Counted from the first letter of the stretch, positions 1-8,699 are shown. The stretch: DNA of 64,000 nucleotides from Nocardioides sp. YR527 (GCF_900101045.1 NZ_FNFN01000001.1:248001-312000); one strand, 5' to 3'. Numbers and translations are program-made. Notes: generated by a model from the sequence alone, not told the origin.

Positions 1-681
1 CATCCGCCAGGCCTCGGGCGCCGGGTTCGGGGTGGCCTCCGGGTAGACCCGCGGTGCCTTGGTGGCCAGGGCCGCGGTGCCGTCCTTCTTCGCCTGGCGA
101 CGGGCCTTGGTCCAGTCGCGGACGGCGCGCCACTGCGCTCGGCTGTCGGCGGCCTCGGCACGGACACGGTCCCAGCCCTTGGCGGGCGCGTGCGGCAGCC
201 GCAGCGGCTCGCCGCGAGAGGCCCGGGACACGGCGTCGAGGACGGAGCCACCGTCGCCGACGGCGTGGGCGAGCAGCATCGAGACGACCGAGGTGCCGTC
301 GTCGAGGTTGATCGCGGTCAGCCGGTAGGTCAGGCCCTCGTGCGGGTCGAGGTGGTCGCTGTGCCGCTTCTGGAGCCAGTCGGTGATCTCGGCGACGGGG
401 AGGATCTCGTCGTAGAGCTCGATCGACGGGTCGCGGTCGGCATTGGTCCACAGGTCGCGAGCGCCCGGGAACTTCGCCCGGTGGAGCCTGCGCGAGAGCC
501 CGCCCTCGGCCAGGCCGGCCGCGATGTAGCGCAGCCTGTCGGCGTCGTAGGGACTGTTCATCCGCCAGATCCACTGGTTGGCGATCGGGCTTCCGAGACC
601 GCGATGACGCCGGGCGAAGAGGTCGTCGGCGAACTGCAGGCGGCCGGAGTTGTCGACGGGTGCACGAGTGGCAGCGGGCAT
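1..681 (-). CDS. Condensation-domain (CAT-superfamily) acyltransferase, 3' part cut by window edge
   Basis: The frame is open from the ATG at 681 down to base 1, giving the first 227 residues; the C-terminus lies outside the window. Near residue 139 the protein reads HAVGDGG, which fits the HxxxDG catalytic motif of condensation domains and of the wax-ester synthase/PapA acyltransferase families, where the His activates an acceptor hydroxyl or amine. It is transcribed away from three tandem condensation-like genes and may share a control region of 288 bases with them. The N-terminal half of the fold is visible; the DFGWG-like part is not. The substrate cannot be told from sequence. It is a family member rather than a recent duplicate of its neighbours. 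Confidence 0.7.
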   Translation of the reverse strand, partial: MPAATRAPVDNSGRLQFADDLFARRHRGLGSPIANQWIWRMNSPYDADRLRYIAAGLAEGGLSRRLHRAKFPGARDLWTNADRDPSIELYDEILPVAEITDWLQKRHSDHLDPHEGLTYRLTAINLDDGTSVVSMLLAHAVGDGGSVLDAVSRASRGEPLRLPHAPAKGWDRVRAEAADSRAQWRAVRDWTKARRQAKKDGTAALATKAPRVYPEATPNPAPEAWRM

Positions 682-969
682 GGGGGATCCTCGAGATAGG
701 GCGGGCGGCCAAGGGGAGGAGTCAAGCGGAGTCGATACCGTATGTAAACCCCCAGGGGCAATTTGGTTGGTGTGGGAATCACCACGTCCAGGGTGGCTCG
801 AAACCGAGGGTGGACCTGTGTGCACAATAGGCCGCGACGTGGGGCGACATCGCTGTCGTCCCAGGCAGTACGCCTTCTCGGGCTACGGCGTTCTTGAGGT
901 TCGTTCGGGTCCCTGAGATGGCGCTTGCCCGCACATGAGCCCCCACCTCAGAGAGGAACTCCACCTCCG
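682..969. promoter_or_regulatory. Divergent intergenic control region between condensation-type genes
   Basis: 288 bases without a convincing ORF separate the divergent acyltransferase genes. It contains an AT-richer stretch around 730-755 (gataccgtatgtaaac) that could hold a promoter, and a GAGAGGA ribosome-binding site at about 951-957 for the rightward gene. No clear operator palindrome longer than 8 bases was seen. Confidence 0.4.
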
Positions 970-2355
970 ATGGAGTACACCGAGCTGTCCGCGTACGACG
1001 TACCCCCGGGCGAGGTGACTGCGTGGATCCCCACCGCGGAGCCGAGTGCCTGGGTCGACGACGACCGCCGACTGTCCCACAACCACGAGCTGCACCTCGA
1101 CACCGCCGAGGCGGGCTCCTGGATCGGCTCGATCATGCGGTTGCACGGGCTGCTCGACGTGACGGCACTCGGCCTCGCGCTCCGGGCCTGGATCGGCCGG
1201 CACGAGGCGTTGCGCGGGACCGTCGAGGAGACTCCGGCCGGCCGGCAGCGTCGTGCGGTCGCCCCCGCGGACGTGTCGATGACGACGACCGTTCTCGGCC
1301 GGTTCGACGGCGAGGACGCCCGGGGCTGCATCTCGGACTTCCTCGCCGATCACATCGACCCCTCGGCCTGGCCCTACGTCGTGTTCGCGACGGTGGCCGA
1401 CGCCGACGGCTTCACCCTGGTCTTCGGCGCCGACCACGGTGTCATGGACGCCTACTCCCAGCTGCTCTGGTTCGAGGAGATCGCCACCCTCTACGAGCGG
1501 GCGCTGGCCGGCGAGCCGTTCGCGGAGTTGGCCGTCGCCACGACCGGGAGCCACATCGACCACGCTGCCGAGGAGCGGGTCACCGGGGATGCGATGTCGC
1601 TGGAGAGCGACTCGGTGCGGGTCTGGCGCGACTGGCTGAGCACCCCTTCGGGCACGCTGCGGTTCGCCGACTTCCCGGTCACGGGCATCACCGACGTACC
1701 CGCTTCGGCGGAGCCGCTGCCGCAGGCCAGCCTGTCGCAGTGGCTAGGCGACCCGCGCGAGGCCAGAGCTCTCGGCGAGCTGTGCAAGAGCGCCGGCGTC
1801 TCCTTCCAGGCCGGGATGATGGGCGCGATGGCGTACGTCCTGCGGGCCCGGTACGGCGTGGAGCGGATGCGTTTCGTGGCGCCCATGCATACCCGCTACA
1901 CCGCCGAGCACGCCGCCGCGGTCGGCTGGTACGTCGGCCTCGTCCCGATCACGCTCGACATCTCCGGCGCCTCGACGCTGCCCGAGGTCGCCGCCCGGGT
2001 CCACACCGCGCTCGGTGAGTCGAAGCCGCTGGTCCCGCAGCCGTTCGCGCGGGTCGCGGACCTGCTCGGCGTCTCGGACGCACCCCACTTCGTTGTCACC
2101 TTCGTCGACACCCGCTTCATCCCCGGCGCCGAGCGCTGGAACTCCTGGGACGCCCGTACGCTGCGGGCCCCCGTCCGCGCCGACGACGAGGTCTATCTGT
2201 GGCTCGTGCGTGACCGGGACGGTCTCAACGTCTCGACGCGCTACCCGGAGACCGTCGCCGCCGAACGGGTCGTGCGCGACCTGATCGGCGGGATGAGCGA
2301 CCTCTTCGAGGAGATCGCGCGGCCCGAGACCGCCGACCTGGAGGGCACCGCATGA
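970..2355 (+). CDS. Stand-alone condensation-domain acyltransferase, paralogue 1
   Basis: 461 residues, the size of one condensation domain. The HxxxD motif is at H156-D160 (DHGVMDAY), with Ala where classical domains have Gly, and a RHEALR segment at 77-82 matches the conserved RHExLR region at the start of the fold. The C-terminal part has a VDTRFIPG segment that recurs in the next two genes, showing they are paralogues. Such single-domain enzymes (PapA family and relatives) transfer acyl groups to a lipid, sugar or peptide acceptor; no adenylation or carrier domain is present here, so the acyl donor must come from elsewhere. The ATG at 970 was preferred to the one at 925 because it has a GAGAGGA site 12 bases upstream and lines up with the paralogues. 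Confidence 0.75.
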   Translation: MEYTELSAYDVPPGEVTAWIPTAEPSAWVDDDRRLSHNHELHLDTAEAGSWIGSIMRLHGLLDVTALGLALRAWIGRHEALRGTVEETPAGRQRRAVAPADVSMTTTVLGRFDGEDARGCISDFLADHIDPSAWPYVVFATVADADGFTLVFGADHGVMDAYSQLLWFEEIATLYERALAGEPFAELAVATTGSHIDHAAEERVTGDAMSLESDSVRVWRDWLSTPSGTLRFADFPVTGITDVPASAEPLPQASLSQWLGDPREARALGELCKSAGVSFQAGMMGAMAYVLRARYGVERMRFVAPMHTRYTAEHAAAVGWYVGLVPITLDISGASTLPEVAARVHTALGESKPLVPQPFARVADLLGVSDAPHFVVTFVDTRFIPGAERWNSWDARTLRAPVRADDEVYLWLVRDRDGLNVSTRYPETVAAERVVRDLIGGMSDLFEEIARPETADLEGTA

Positions 2356-2383
2356 GTGAGCGCCAGCGAACGACAATCGGGCT

Positions 2384-2434
2384 CATGCCGCCGCTTCCGT
2401 ATTCTTTGCTCTCCTCGACGGAGGTGGCGGCATG
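2384..2434 (+). promoter_or_regulatory. Inverted repeat enclosing RBS and start codon of paralogue 2
   Basis: CATGCCGCC at 2384-2392 is the exact reverse complement of GGCGGCATG at 2426-2434, which contains the ATG start. Inside, CTCC (2411-2414) can pair with the GGAG of the ribosome-binding site (2420-2423). This could fold at the start region of the second acyltransferase and modulate translation; it could also be chance in GC-rich DNA. Confidence 0.35.
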
Positions 2435-3874
2435 AGGATCGGGGCGCTGGCCGAGCTGGCTCCTGCGCCCGGGCGGGTGGTCGTGCTGCGCCCGACGGCC
2501 GAGTGTCAGGCGGCGGCGGATGCGGCGCCGATCTCTCCCGGAGCGCCGTCGTTCCTGCAGGCCGATCACCTCAACGCCTATCGGGCCAAGGTCGGCTCCG
2601 GTGGGGTGCACCGCGCCTGGACCGGCACCGCGGGGGAGTTCTCCGTTGCTTTCTCGGCCCCGGCCTACGTCGAGGCGCTGACCACGTTCGTGCGGCGCCA
2701 CGAGGGCCTGCGGACGTGGTTCGACCTCTCGGGAGAAACCCCTGTCCGACACCTCGTCCCGGCCGAGGCGATCGCCTTCGAGGCCGTCGAGGTCGAGGCG
2801 CCGTCCGACTGGTCCGGCGGCTGGCAGGACCTCCTCGTCAGCCTGTGGGACGAGCAGTGCCGCCCCGACTCCTGGACCCCGTTCCTGCTCGGCGCGATCG
2901 TGCGCGAGGACGGCTTCAGCTACTTCTGGGGCTGCGACCACGCCTTCACCGACGGCGCCTCGCAGCTGATGGTCCCGGCCGAGCTCGGCGCCGCCTATGC
3001 CGCCGCCCTGGGAGCCCCTGCGCAGGAGCTGCCGGAGGCCGACAGCTTCGTGGCGTACGCGGCCGGCGAGCAGCAGCTGGCTGCCCAGTGCGACGCGGAG
3101 ACACCGGCGGTGCGCGAGTGGGCCGACATCGTCTCGCGTCACGACGGGCGGCTGCCGCGCTTCCCGGTCTCGCTGGGGCTGGCCGAAGGCGAGACCGCAC
3201 CGGTCCGGATCCGGCGGTGGACCGCTCTCGAGGGTGAGGCGGTCGACGCGCTCGAGTCGCTGTGTCGTGCCGCCGGCGGTCGGTTCACCAGTGGCGTCTT
3301 CGCGCTGCTGGCCCACGCCGAGCAGCGACTGACCGGCGCCTCCGACTATCTGGGCATCACCGTGCTGGGCACCCGGTCGCCACAGACCACGATGTCGCAC
3401 GGCTGGTTCTGCAACTTCGCCCCCGTCTCGATGCCGCTGGGGGAGACCTTCGCGGAGACCGTGGTCGGCGCGGAGAAGGCCTTCGGCGTGGCTCGTGAGC
3501 TGGCCAGGACCCCGGTCCACGTGCCGCTCGGTGCGATGGTCGCCGGCGGGATCCTCGCGCCGACCGAGCTGGCGAGCCCGCAGATGGTCTCCTACCTGGA
3601 CGTACGCAAGTTCCCCGGCGCCGGGACCACCCCCTTCGACACCGGGCTGCACTTCACCGGCGAGGGCCGCACCGCCAACGCGAGCCTGTGGGTCAACCGC
3701 TTCGAGGACCGCTTCGAGCTGGCCACCCAGAGCCCCGACACCGAGCAGGGCGGACGGTCCGTGGCGACCTTCTTCGCGGCGGTCCACGACGTGCTCGCCG
3801 GGCTCGGCCTGTCGGTGCGTCCGGTCGATGCCGAAGCGATCATCGGGACCGGACATGCTGGTCACGACCGCTGA
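2432..3874 (+). CDS. Stand-alone condensation-domain acyltransferase, paralogue 2
   Basis: 480 residues with the canonical condensation motif HAFTDG at H170-D174 and a RHEGLR segment at 89-94. The SYLDVRKFPG segment in the last third aligns with VDTRFIPG and VDYRHVPG of the neighbours. Start ATG 2432 has a GGAGG site 7 bases upstream. It lies 76 bases after paralogue 1, and its last 20 bases overlap the start of paralogue 3, so the two are probably translationally coupled. It has the best-conserved active site of the three. Acyl donor and acceptor are unknown. Confidence 0.75.
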   Translation: MRIGALAELAPAPGRVVVLRPTAECQAAADAAPISPGAPSFLQADHLNAYRAKVGSGGVHRAWTGTAGEFSVAFSAPAYVEALTTFVRRHEGLRTWFDLSGETPVRHLVPAEAIAFEAVEVEAPSDWSGGWQDLLVSLWDEQCRPDSWTPFLLGAIVREDGFSYFWGCDHAFTDGASQLMVPAELGAAYAAALGAPAQELPEADSFVAYAAGEQQLAAQCDAETPAVREWADIVSRHDGRLPRFPVSLGLAEGETAPVRIRRWTALEGEAVDALESLCRAAGGRFTSGVFALLAHAEQRLTGASDYLGITVLGTRSPQTTMSHGWFCNFAPVSMPLGETFAETVVGAEKAFGVARELARTPVHVPLGAMVAGGILAPTELASPQMVSYLDVRKFPGAGTTPFDTGLHFTGEGRTANASLWVNRFEDRFELATQSPDTEQGGRSVATFFAAVHDVLAGLGLSVRPVDAEAIIGTGHAGHDR

Positions 3875-5228
3875 CCTGTGGGAGCCCCGGCCGGGCACGT
3901 TGCTGCGCTGGGACCTCTCCGCGCCCGGTCGCGGCGCGCCGACTGAGCTCTCGCTCAACCAGCGCAACCACCTCGCCGGCGCGATGGCCGGGGCGCCGAC
4001 CGTATGGCTGGCCGCCGCCTTCGACGTCGACGGGCCCATCGAGCCGGTCGCGCTCTCGCGCACCTGGCGCGCCTTCCTCGCCCGCCACGGCAGTCTGCAG
4101 CTCGAGGTCGTCGCCGGGTCCGAGGGGCTCCATGCCCGCCGACACCACCCCGGCACCCTGACCTGGTCGGTCGCCACCGTCGGCCACACCAGCACCGTCG
4201 AGGAGACCCGCGCCGCGCTGCACGCCGCCCTCGACGAACGGTGCGGCCCCTTCGCCTACCCGGCCTTCCTGCCGGCCGCGATCTCCCGCCCCGACCGATC
4301 CACGATCGTCCTCGGCATGGACCACCTGCACTGCGACGCCCACTCGGTCGCCGTCGCGGTCGAGGAGCTCGCCCACCTCTACGCCGCCTTCACCGAGAGT
4401 GGCGAGGAGCCGCCGCTGCCGCCGGTGACGTCGTTCCTCGAAGCCGTCGCCGAGGGACACGACGGGCCCGCCTGGGTGGCCGCCGACGACCCGCTGCTCC
4501 GCGGCTGGAGCGAGTTCCTGAGCGGTCGCGACCACCGGCTGCCGACCTTCCCGCTCCCGCTCGGCCTCGAGCCCGGCGAGCGGGCCGCCCAGGCCACCGC
4601 CGTCGCTCCGCTGGCCGACGCCGCCCTGATGGAGCGCATCGGCACCCGCGCCCGCAACAGCGGCGCATCGACGTACGCCGCCGTCCTGGCCGCTCTCGCC
4701 ACCGCGATCTCCGACCTCGGTGGCGGCGACCGGCTGGACACGATGGCGCCGGTCTCGACCCGCTCCGCGGAGGCGCTGACCCGCTCGATCGGCTGGTACA
4801 CCACCACCGTCCCGCTCACCGTCCCCGCCTCGCTCACCGATCTGGGCCTGGCAGAGGCCGGTGACGCGGTCCGTCAGGGCGTACGCCTCGGGTCGGTGCC
4901 GCTCGACCAGGTCCTCGGCTCGCTCACCGAGCCGTTGGTGCAGACCCGCAGCGACGTCTTCGTCGTCTCCTGGGTCGACTACCGCCACGTCCCCGGCGGC
5001 TCGGCCCACCTCGACCGCGACGCCCAGCACATCTCGGCCTCCACCCAGGCCGACGACGTCCAGATCTGGTTCGCCCGCACCCACACCGGCCTCGCCGTCC
5101 GCGTCCGCTACCCCGACACCGCGGTCGCCGCCGTCTCCGTCGAGTCCCTCCTCGACCGCCTGCGCCACACCCTCGCCGACCTCTCCCGCCAGCCCGACGA
5201 CCTCACCGTCCTCCGCATCGACTCCTGA
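3855..5228 (+). CDS. Stand-alone condensation-domain acyltransferase, paralogue 3
   Basis: 457 residues. The motif is HLHCDAH (H157, D161): the catalytic His and Asp spacing is kept but the Gly after Asp is replaced by Ala. RHGSLQ at about 78 replaces RHExLR. The VDYRHVPG segment near the C-terminus is shared with the two upstream genes. The ATG at 3855 lies inside the previous gene, with a 20-base overlap. Three related domains in a row suggest either several acylation steps on one molecule or subunits of a complex; these are inferences. An upstream in-frame start at 3495 would run deep into the previous gene and was rejected. Confidence 0.72.
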   Translation: MLVTTADLWEPRPGTLLRWDLSAPGRGAPTELSLNQRNHLAGAMAGAPTVWLAAAFDVDGPIEPVALSRTWRAFLARHGSLQLEVVAGSEGLHARRHHPGTLTWSVATVGHTSTVEETRAALHAALDERCGPFAYPAFLPAAISRPDRSTIVLGMDHLHCDAHSVAVAVEELAHLYAAFTESGEEPPLPPVTSFLEAVAEGHDGPAWVAADDPLLRGWSEFLSGRDHRLPTFPLPLGLEPGERAAQATAVAPLADAALMERIGTRARNSGASTYAAVLAALATAISDLGGGDRLDTMAPVSTRSAEALTRSIGWYTTTVPLTVPASLTDLGLAEAGDAVRQGVRLGSVPLDQVLGSLTEPLVQTRSDVFVVSWVDYRHVPGGSAHLDRDAQHISASTQADDVQIWFARTHTGLAVRVRYPDTAVAAVSVESLLDRLRHTLADLSRQPDDLTVLRIDS

Positions 5229-5269
5229 GTTCTCCGCGTCGTCCGAGGTTGTCGGTGGGTCCGTCTACA

Positions 5270-5345
5270 GTCGGCCACAAGGCCGCGGACAAGGCGAAAC
5301 CCCGGCGATGTGGCTGCTGCCAGGGATCGTTCCGGGGTCTTCGCG
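5270..5345 (+). ncRNA. Structured RNA upstream of Abi gene, AbiF-RNA-like
   Basis: The 5' arm 5294-5305 pairs with 5332-5344 over 12 base pairs with one bulged C (GCGAA-A-CCCCGG against CCGGGG-T-C-TTCGC). Inside, CGAT (5306-5309) pairs with ATCG (5326-5329), and TGGC (5311-5314) pairs with GCCA (5319-5322) around a TGCT loop. Upstream are two ACAAGGC direct repeats (about 5273-5294). No U-tract follows, so it does not look like a simple terminator. It sits 26 bases before the start of an Abi-family HEPN gene. A conserved RNA called the AbiF RNA motif is known in this position upstream of abiF-type genes in Firmicutes and Actinobacteria; assignment to it rests on my reading of structure and context, not on a covariance-model search. 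Confidence 0.6.
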
Positions 5346-5370
5346 TTCAACTCTACGGGGGAACGGTGGG

Positions 5371-6045
5371 ATGTCAAACGCCAGCCGAGGGAACGGCGGA
5401 TGGACGGATGCGACGCTTCGTCATCTCCTGACCGCAGAGAGATTGAGTTCCTACCTGCATGCCTGCGGCGAGGACATCAGTCGCTCGCTGCGGCTGTACG
5501 AGTGGAACATGAGCGCCGGGTCGGCGGTCATGGCTACGACGGGGACGGTGGAGGTCATCGTTCGCAATGCCATCGACCGCCAACTCCTCTCGTGGGCGCG
5601 TCGGAAAGGTCACCAAGACTGGGTCGGCGTCCTGCCACTCGACCAGCGCGGACGCGATGACGTCGCCAAGGCTCGATCCAGGGCGACCCTGCGCGGAAGG
5701 CGGCCGGAAGAGCATGGGCGAGTGGTCGCGGAGCTGAGCTTCGGGTTCTGGCGTTATCTGGTTTCCCAGCGCTATCACGCCTCGTCATGGGTTCCTTCGC
5801 TTCACAAGGCGTTCCCAGGCGCCGCCCCGGACATCCGGAAGAGACGTCGGGACGTCGAACGACGTCTTGTGAGTCTGATGCTGGTCCGCAACCGGGCCGC
5901 CCACCACGAGCCCATCCATCGCCGTGACCTACTCGCGGACCTCGAGGACGCCATCGAGCTCGTTGGATGGGTTCATCCGGAGGCCGGCGCATGGGTAGGC
6001 ACGGTCTCAGCATTACGCCAGGTCGCCAACGCGCGACCCACGTGA
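5371..6045 (+). CDS. Abi-family HEPN protein (AbiF/AbiD-like abortive infection)
   Basis: 224 residues. The C-terminal part has RNRAAHHEP, in which R173-x4-H178 matches the HEPN ribonuclease motif RX4-6H and is the hallmark of Abi_2/AbiD/AbiF proteins; an ELSFGFWRYL segment at 121-130 is also typical. These single-HEPN proteins act in abortive infection or toxin-antitoxin units and are considered relatives of the ancestor of Cas13. It follows a structured RNA by 26 bases, the arrangement of AbiF units where the RNA is thought to bind the protein. ATG 5371 was chosen because it lies after the hairpin; an in-frame ATG at 5308 would fall inside the RNA stem-loop. Codon use is less GC-biased than in the neighbours (agag, ttgagt), suggesting horizontal gain. 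Confidence 0.75.
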   Translation: MSNASRGNGGWTDATLRHLLTAERLSSYLHACGEDISRSLRLYEWNMSAGSAVMATTGTVEVIVRNAIDRQLLSWARRKGHQDWVGVLPLDQRGRDDVAKARSRATLRGRRPEEHGRVVAELSFGFWRYLVSQRYHASSWVPSLHKAFPGAAPDIRKRRRDVERRLVSLMLVRNRAAHHEPIHRRDLLADLEDAIELVGWVHPEAGAWVGTVSALRQVANARPT

Positions 6046-6048
6046 CGA

Positions 6049-6996
6049 TCAGCGGGAGTAGAGCTGCCGGATGACGTCCTCGATGTCGGGCTCGTGGATG
6101 GACAGATCGGCAACGTCGTACGCAGCCGCGACCTGCGCCACCAGCGGCGCGGCGGAGGCGCCGGCGGGGAAGGAGAGCCATTGGCGGGGGCCCTCGACCT
6201 TCAGAACCCGAGCGCCCTCGATGGCGATCGGGGAGGCCTCGTCGACGAGGTCGACGACGAGGGTGCGGGAGGCGTCGCCGTTGGCTCGCAGGGAGGGCAG
6301 GGGGCCGTCGAAGACGGCGGTGCCGTGGTCGATGACGATGACCCGGTCGCACAGCGCCTCGATGTCCTGCAGGTCGTGCGTGGTGAGCATCAGGGTGGTG
6401 CCGCGCTCGTGGTTGAGGGCGCGCAGGAACTCCCGCAGGCGTCCCTTGGAGATCACGTCGAGGCCGATCGTGGGCTCGTCGAGGTAGAGGATCTCGGGGT
6501 CGTGAAGCAGGGCGGCCGCGATGTCGCCGCGCATCCGCTGCCCCAAGGAGAGCTGCCGCACCGGCGTGTCCATCAGGTCGCCGAGGTCGAGCAGGGCGAC
6601 GTGGTCGTCCAGGTTGCGGTGGTAGGTCCGGTCACCGATCCGGTAGATGCGTCGCAGCAGCTCGAAGGAGTCGCGCAGCGGCAGGTCCCACCACAGCGAC
6701 GTACGCTGCCCGAAGACCACCCCGATCCGCCGGGCGAGCTCCCGGCGCTGGCGCGACGGCTCCAGACCGGCCACCCGCGCCGACCCGCCGGAAGGCACCA
6801 GGATGCCGGTGAGCATCTTGATGGTCGTCGACTTCCCGGCGCCGTTCGGGCCGATGTAGCCGACCATCTCACCGGCGTCGATCTCGAACGAGAGGTCGTG
6901 GACGGCCTGCTTCACCACCGACGTACGTCTCAGACGACCCGCCCTCTTGCGGATCGTGAACTCGCGGGACAGGTCCCGCACCTCGATCAGCGACAC
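6049..6996 (-). CDS. ABC-2 exporter ATPase
   Basis: 315 residues with Walker A GPNGAGKST at 49-57, a variant signature LSLGQRMR at 149-156 (LSLGQ instead of LSGGQ) and Walker B ILYLDEP around 169-175. It energises an ABC-2 type exporter whose two permease genes lie directly upstream with a 1-base gap, so all three form one operon. The ATPase/two-permease layout with the LSLGQ signature is typical of the DUF990-like exporter group that includes viologen-exporter annotations. The substrate is unknown. The gene ends 3 bases from the end of the convergent Abi gene, without room for a separate terminator. Confidence 0.88.
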   Translation of the reverse strand: MSLIEVRDLSREFTIRKRAGRLRRTSVVKQAVHDLSFEIDAGEMVGYIGPNGAGKSTTIKMLTGILVPSGGSARVAGLEPSRQRRELARRIGVVFGQRTSLWWDLPLRDSFELLRRIYRIGDRTYHRNLDDHVALLDLGDLMDTPVRQLSLGQRMRGDIAAALLHDPEILYLDEPTIGLDVISKGRLREFLRALNHERGTTLMLTTHDLQDIEALCDRVIVIDHGTAVFDGPLPSLRANGDASRTLVVDLVDEASPIAIEGARVLKVEGPRQWLSFPAGASAAPLVAQVAAAYDVADLSIHEPDIEDVIRQLYSR

Positions 6997-6997
6997 A

Positions 6998-7804
6998 TCA
7001 GCTCCCAGTCGATCGGTAGCGGCGAAGCCCCTGGCGCCACACCAGCGTGGTCACGCCGACCAGCGCGAGCGCGGCCAGGGGAGAGGCGAAGCGGAACCAG
7101 TCCGGGGCACCGAACGGGTCGTGGAGGCCGAGCAGGAACAGGCAGGGGTACCAGTTCACGAACGTCAGCGGCAGCAGGTAGGTCAGCGAGCGGACGACCT
7201 CGCGCGGGAAGATCGTCATCGGGTACTGCATGATCGTGTTCCCGCCGTAGGTGAAGGCGTTGGCGAACTCGGAGGCGTCCAGGGTCCAGAACTGGATGGT
7301 CGAGAACGTCACGAACACGCAGAAGTAGATGACCACGCCCGAGACCAGCGCCATCACGAGCACCGCCAGCCGCTGTGGGGTCCACTCGACGGTCGGCGCG
7401 GCCCACGCGAACACCGCGACGGCCTGGGCGATCTGGCCGAGCCGGCGCAGCTCGAACCGGTCGGCGCACAGCTGCACCAGCACCGGGACCGGCTTGCTCA
7501 TCATCGCGTCCAGCTCCCCGGTGCGTACCTTCTGACCGATCTTCTCCACGCTGCCGACCAGCATGTCGGCGACCCGGAACGCGATCGAGGTGACCCCGTA
7601 GAGCAGCGCGATCTCGCGCAGCGTGAAGCCGCCGTAGGAGTCGATGTGGCTGAACATCAGCCAGATCGCCACGAAGTCGAGGAAGGTGATCAGCACCCCG
7701 CCGACGGTCATCGTCCAGAAGGAGAGGGGATAGGCCATCGCCGCCCGGATCCACAGCAGCGCGATCAGCCAGTAGGAGCGCACCGCATGAGCGACCTCAG
7801 CCAC
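6998..7804 (-). CDS. ABC-2 family permease (DUF990-like), second of pair
   Basis: 268 residues, with about six predicted hydrophobic spans, e.g. around residues 25-48, 105-130 and 135-160. It matches the ABC-2 permease family with conserved YWLIALLWIRAAMAYP-like N-terminus and a FRVADMLVGSVEKIG segment that resembles the short loop of DUF990 proteins. Its start overlaps the end of the upstream permease by 8 bases, and the ATPase follows after one base. The two permeases probably form a heterodimeric channel. No substrate signal is visible. Confidence 0.82.
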   Translation of the reverse strand: MAEVAHAVRSYWLIALLWIRAAMAYPLSFWTMTVGGVLITFLDFVAIWLMFSHIDSYGGFTLREIALLYGVTSIAFRVADMLVGSVEKIGQKVRTGELDAMMSKPVPVLVQLCADRFELRRLGQIAQAVAVFAWAAPTVEWTPQRLAVLVMALVSGVVIYFCVFVTFSTIQFWTLDASEFANAFTYGGNTIMQYPMTIFPREVVRSLTYLLPLTFVNWYPCLFLLGLHDPFGAPDWFRFASPLAALALVGVTTLVWRQGLRRYRSTGS

Positions 7805-8618
7805 CCTGGACCACCACCTTGCGGGTCGCGGCGCGCAGCACGAGTGCGCAGACCCCCAGGAGCACGACCGCCCAGGCGACCTGCAGCCCGATCGCGGCGA
7901 GCATGTCGAGCCCGGTGTGGCGGCCCAGCCAGATGTCGGCCGGGGTCTGGATGTAGGAGGCGAACGGCAGCGCCAGCGCGACCTGGCGCAGGCCGTCGGG
8001 GAAGAGGTTGAGCGGCAGAGTCAGCCCGCTGAAGAACGTCGCCAGCACGCTGAGCAGGACCCGTGGGCCGGTCGCGTCCAGGAGCCAGAACGCGCTGGCG
8101 GCGAAGAGGAACCGGACCGCGAAGCTGACCACCACCGCGAGCGTGACGCTGACCAGGAACCCGACCGCACCCGCGGGGGAGGGCATGACCAGCCCGAACA
8201 GCAGCGCGCCGATGATCGTCGGGGCCACGCCCCGGGTCGCGAAGTGGTAGAGCCCGCGGCCGAGGTCGGCCGCGAGATACCAGCCGAGCACGCTGACGGG
8301 ACGGTAGAGGTCGACGGCGATGTCGCCGTTGCGGATCCGCTCGGCGAGGTCGTCGGTCGCCCCGCCGCTCCACAGCGCGATCGTCATCAGCAGCGCCTGC
8401 CCGATCCAGACGAAGGTCACCGCCTGGTCGGCCTCGTAGCCGCCGGCCGACGGGTTCTGCTCCCACAGCGCCAGATAGGCGAAGCTGAGGATGATGCCGA
8501 AGACCGAGTTGGTGAAGATCCCGGCGAGCGTCGCCACGGTGTAGGTGGAGTAGCGGCGGAAGGACCTGGTCGCGATCGCGGCGTACACACTGATCTGTGC
8601 ATGCAGGGCCCCGGACAC
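7797..8618 (-). CDS. ABC-2 family permease (DUF990-like), first of pair
   Basis: 273 residues from GTG 8618; it has about six hydrophobic spans and an ERIRNGDIAVDLYRPVS segment characteristic of this permease family. It heads the operon and overlaps the next permease by 8 bases. The start is uncertain: GTG 8618, GTG 8588 or an upstream ATG at 8714 are in frame. The longer form would add 32 residues with no family similarity and run through the promoter region of the divergent monooxygenase, so it was rejected. Confidence 0.78.
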   Translation of the reverse strand: MSGALHAQISVYAAIATRSFRRYSTYTVATLAGIFTNSVFGIILSFAYLALWEQNPSAGGYEADQAVTFVWIGQALLMTIALWSGGATDDLAERIRNGDIAVDLYRPVSVLGWYLAADLGRGLYHFATRGVAPTIIGALLFGLVMPSPAGAVGFLVSVTLAVVVSFAVRFLFAASAFWLLDATGPRVLLSVLATFFSGLTLPLNLFPDGLRQVALALPFASYIQTPADIWLGRHTGLDMLAAIGLQVAWAVVLLGVCALVLRAATRKVVVQGG

Positions 8619-8699
8619 CTGACGTACGTTGGCACAACAGGGCCTGCGTACGCCAAGGGGTTTCCTGGAATAAGGTTGATGCAGCAACTGTTTGCCGAG

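Noticed and set aside
5294..5344. Plain rho-independent terminator for the acyltransferase operon
   Set aside because: There is no U-tract, the stem has ordered internal helices, and it lies just before the Abi gene, 65 bases after the operon end; termination as a side role is still possible.
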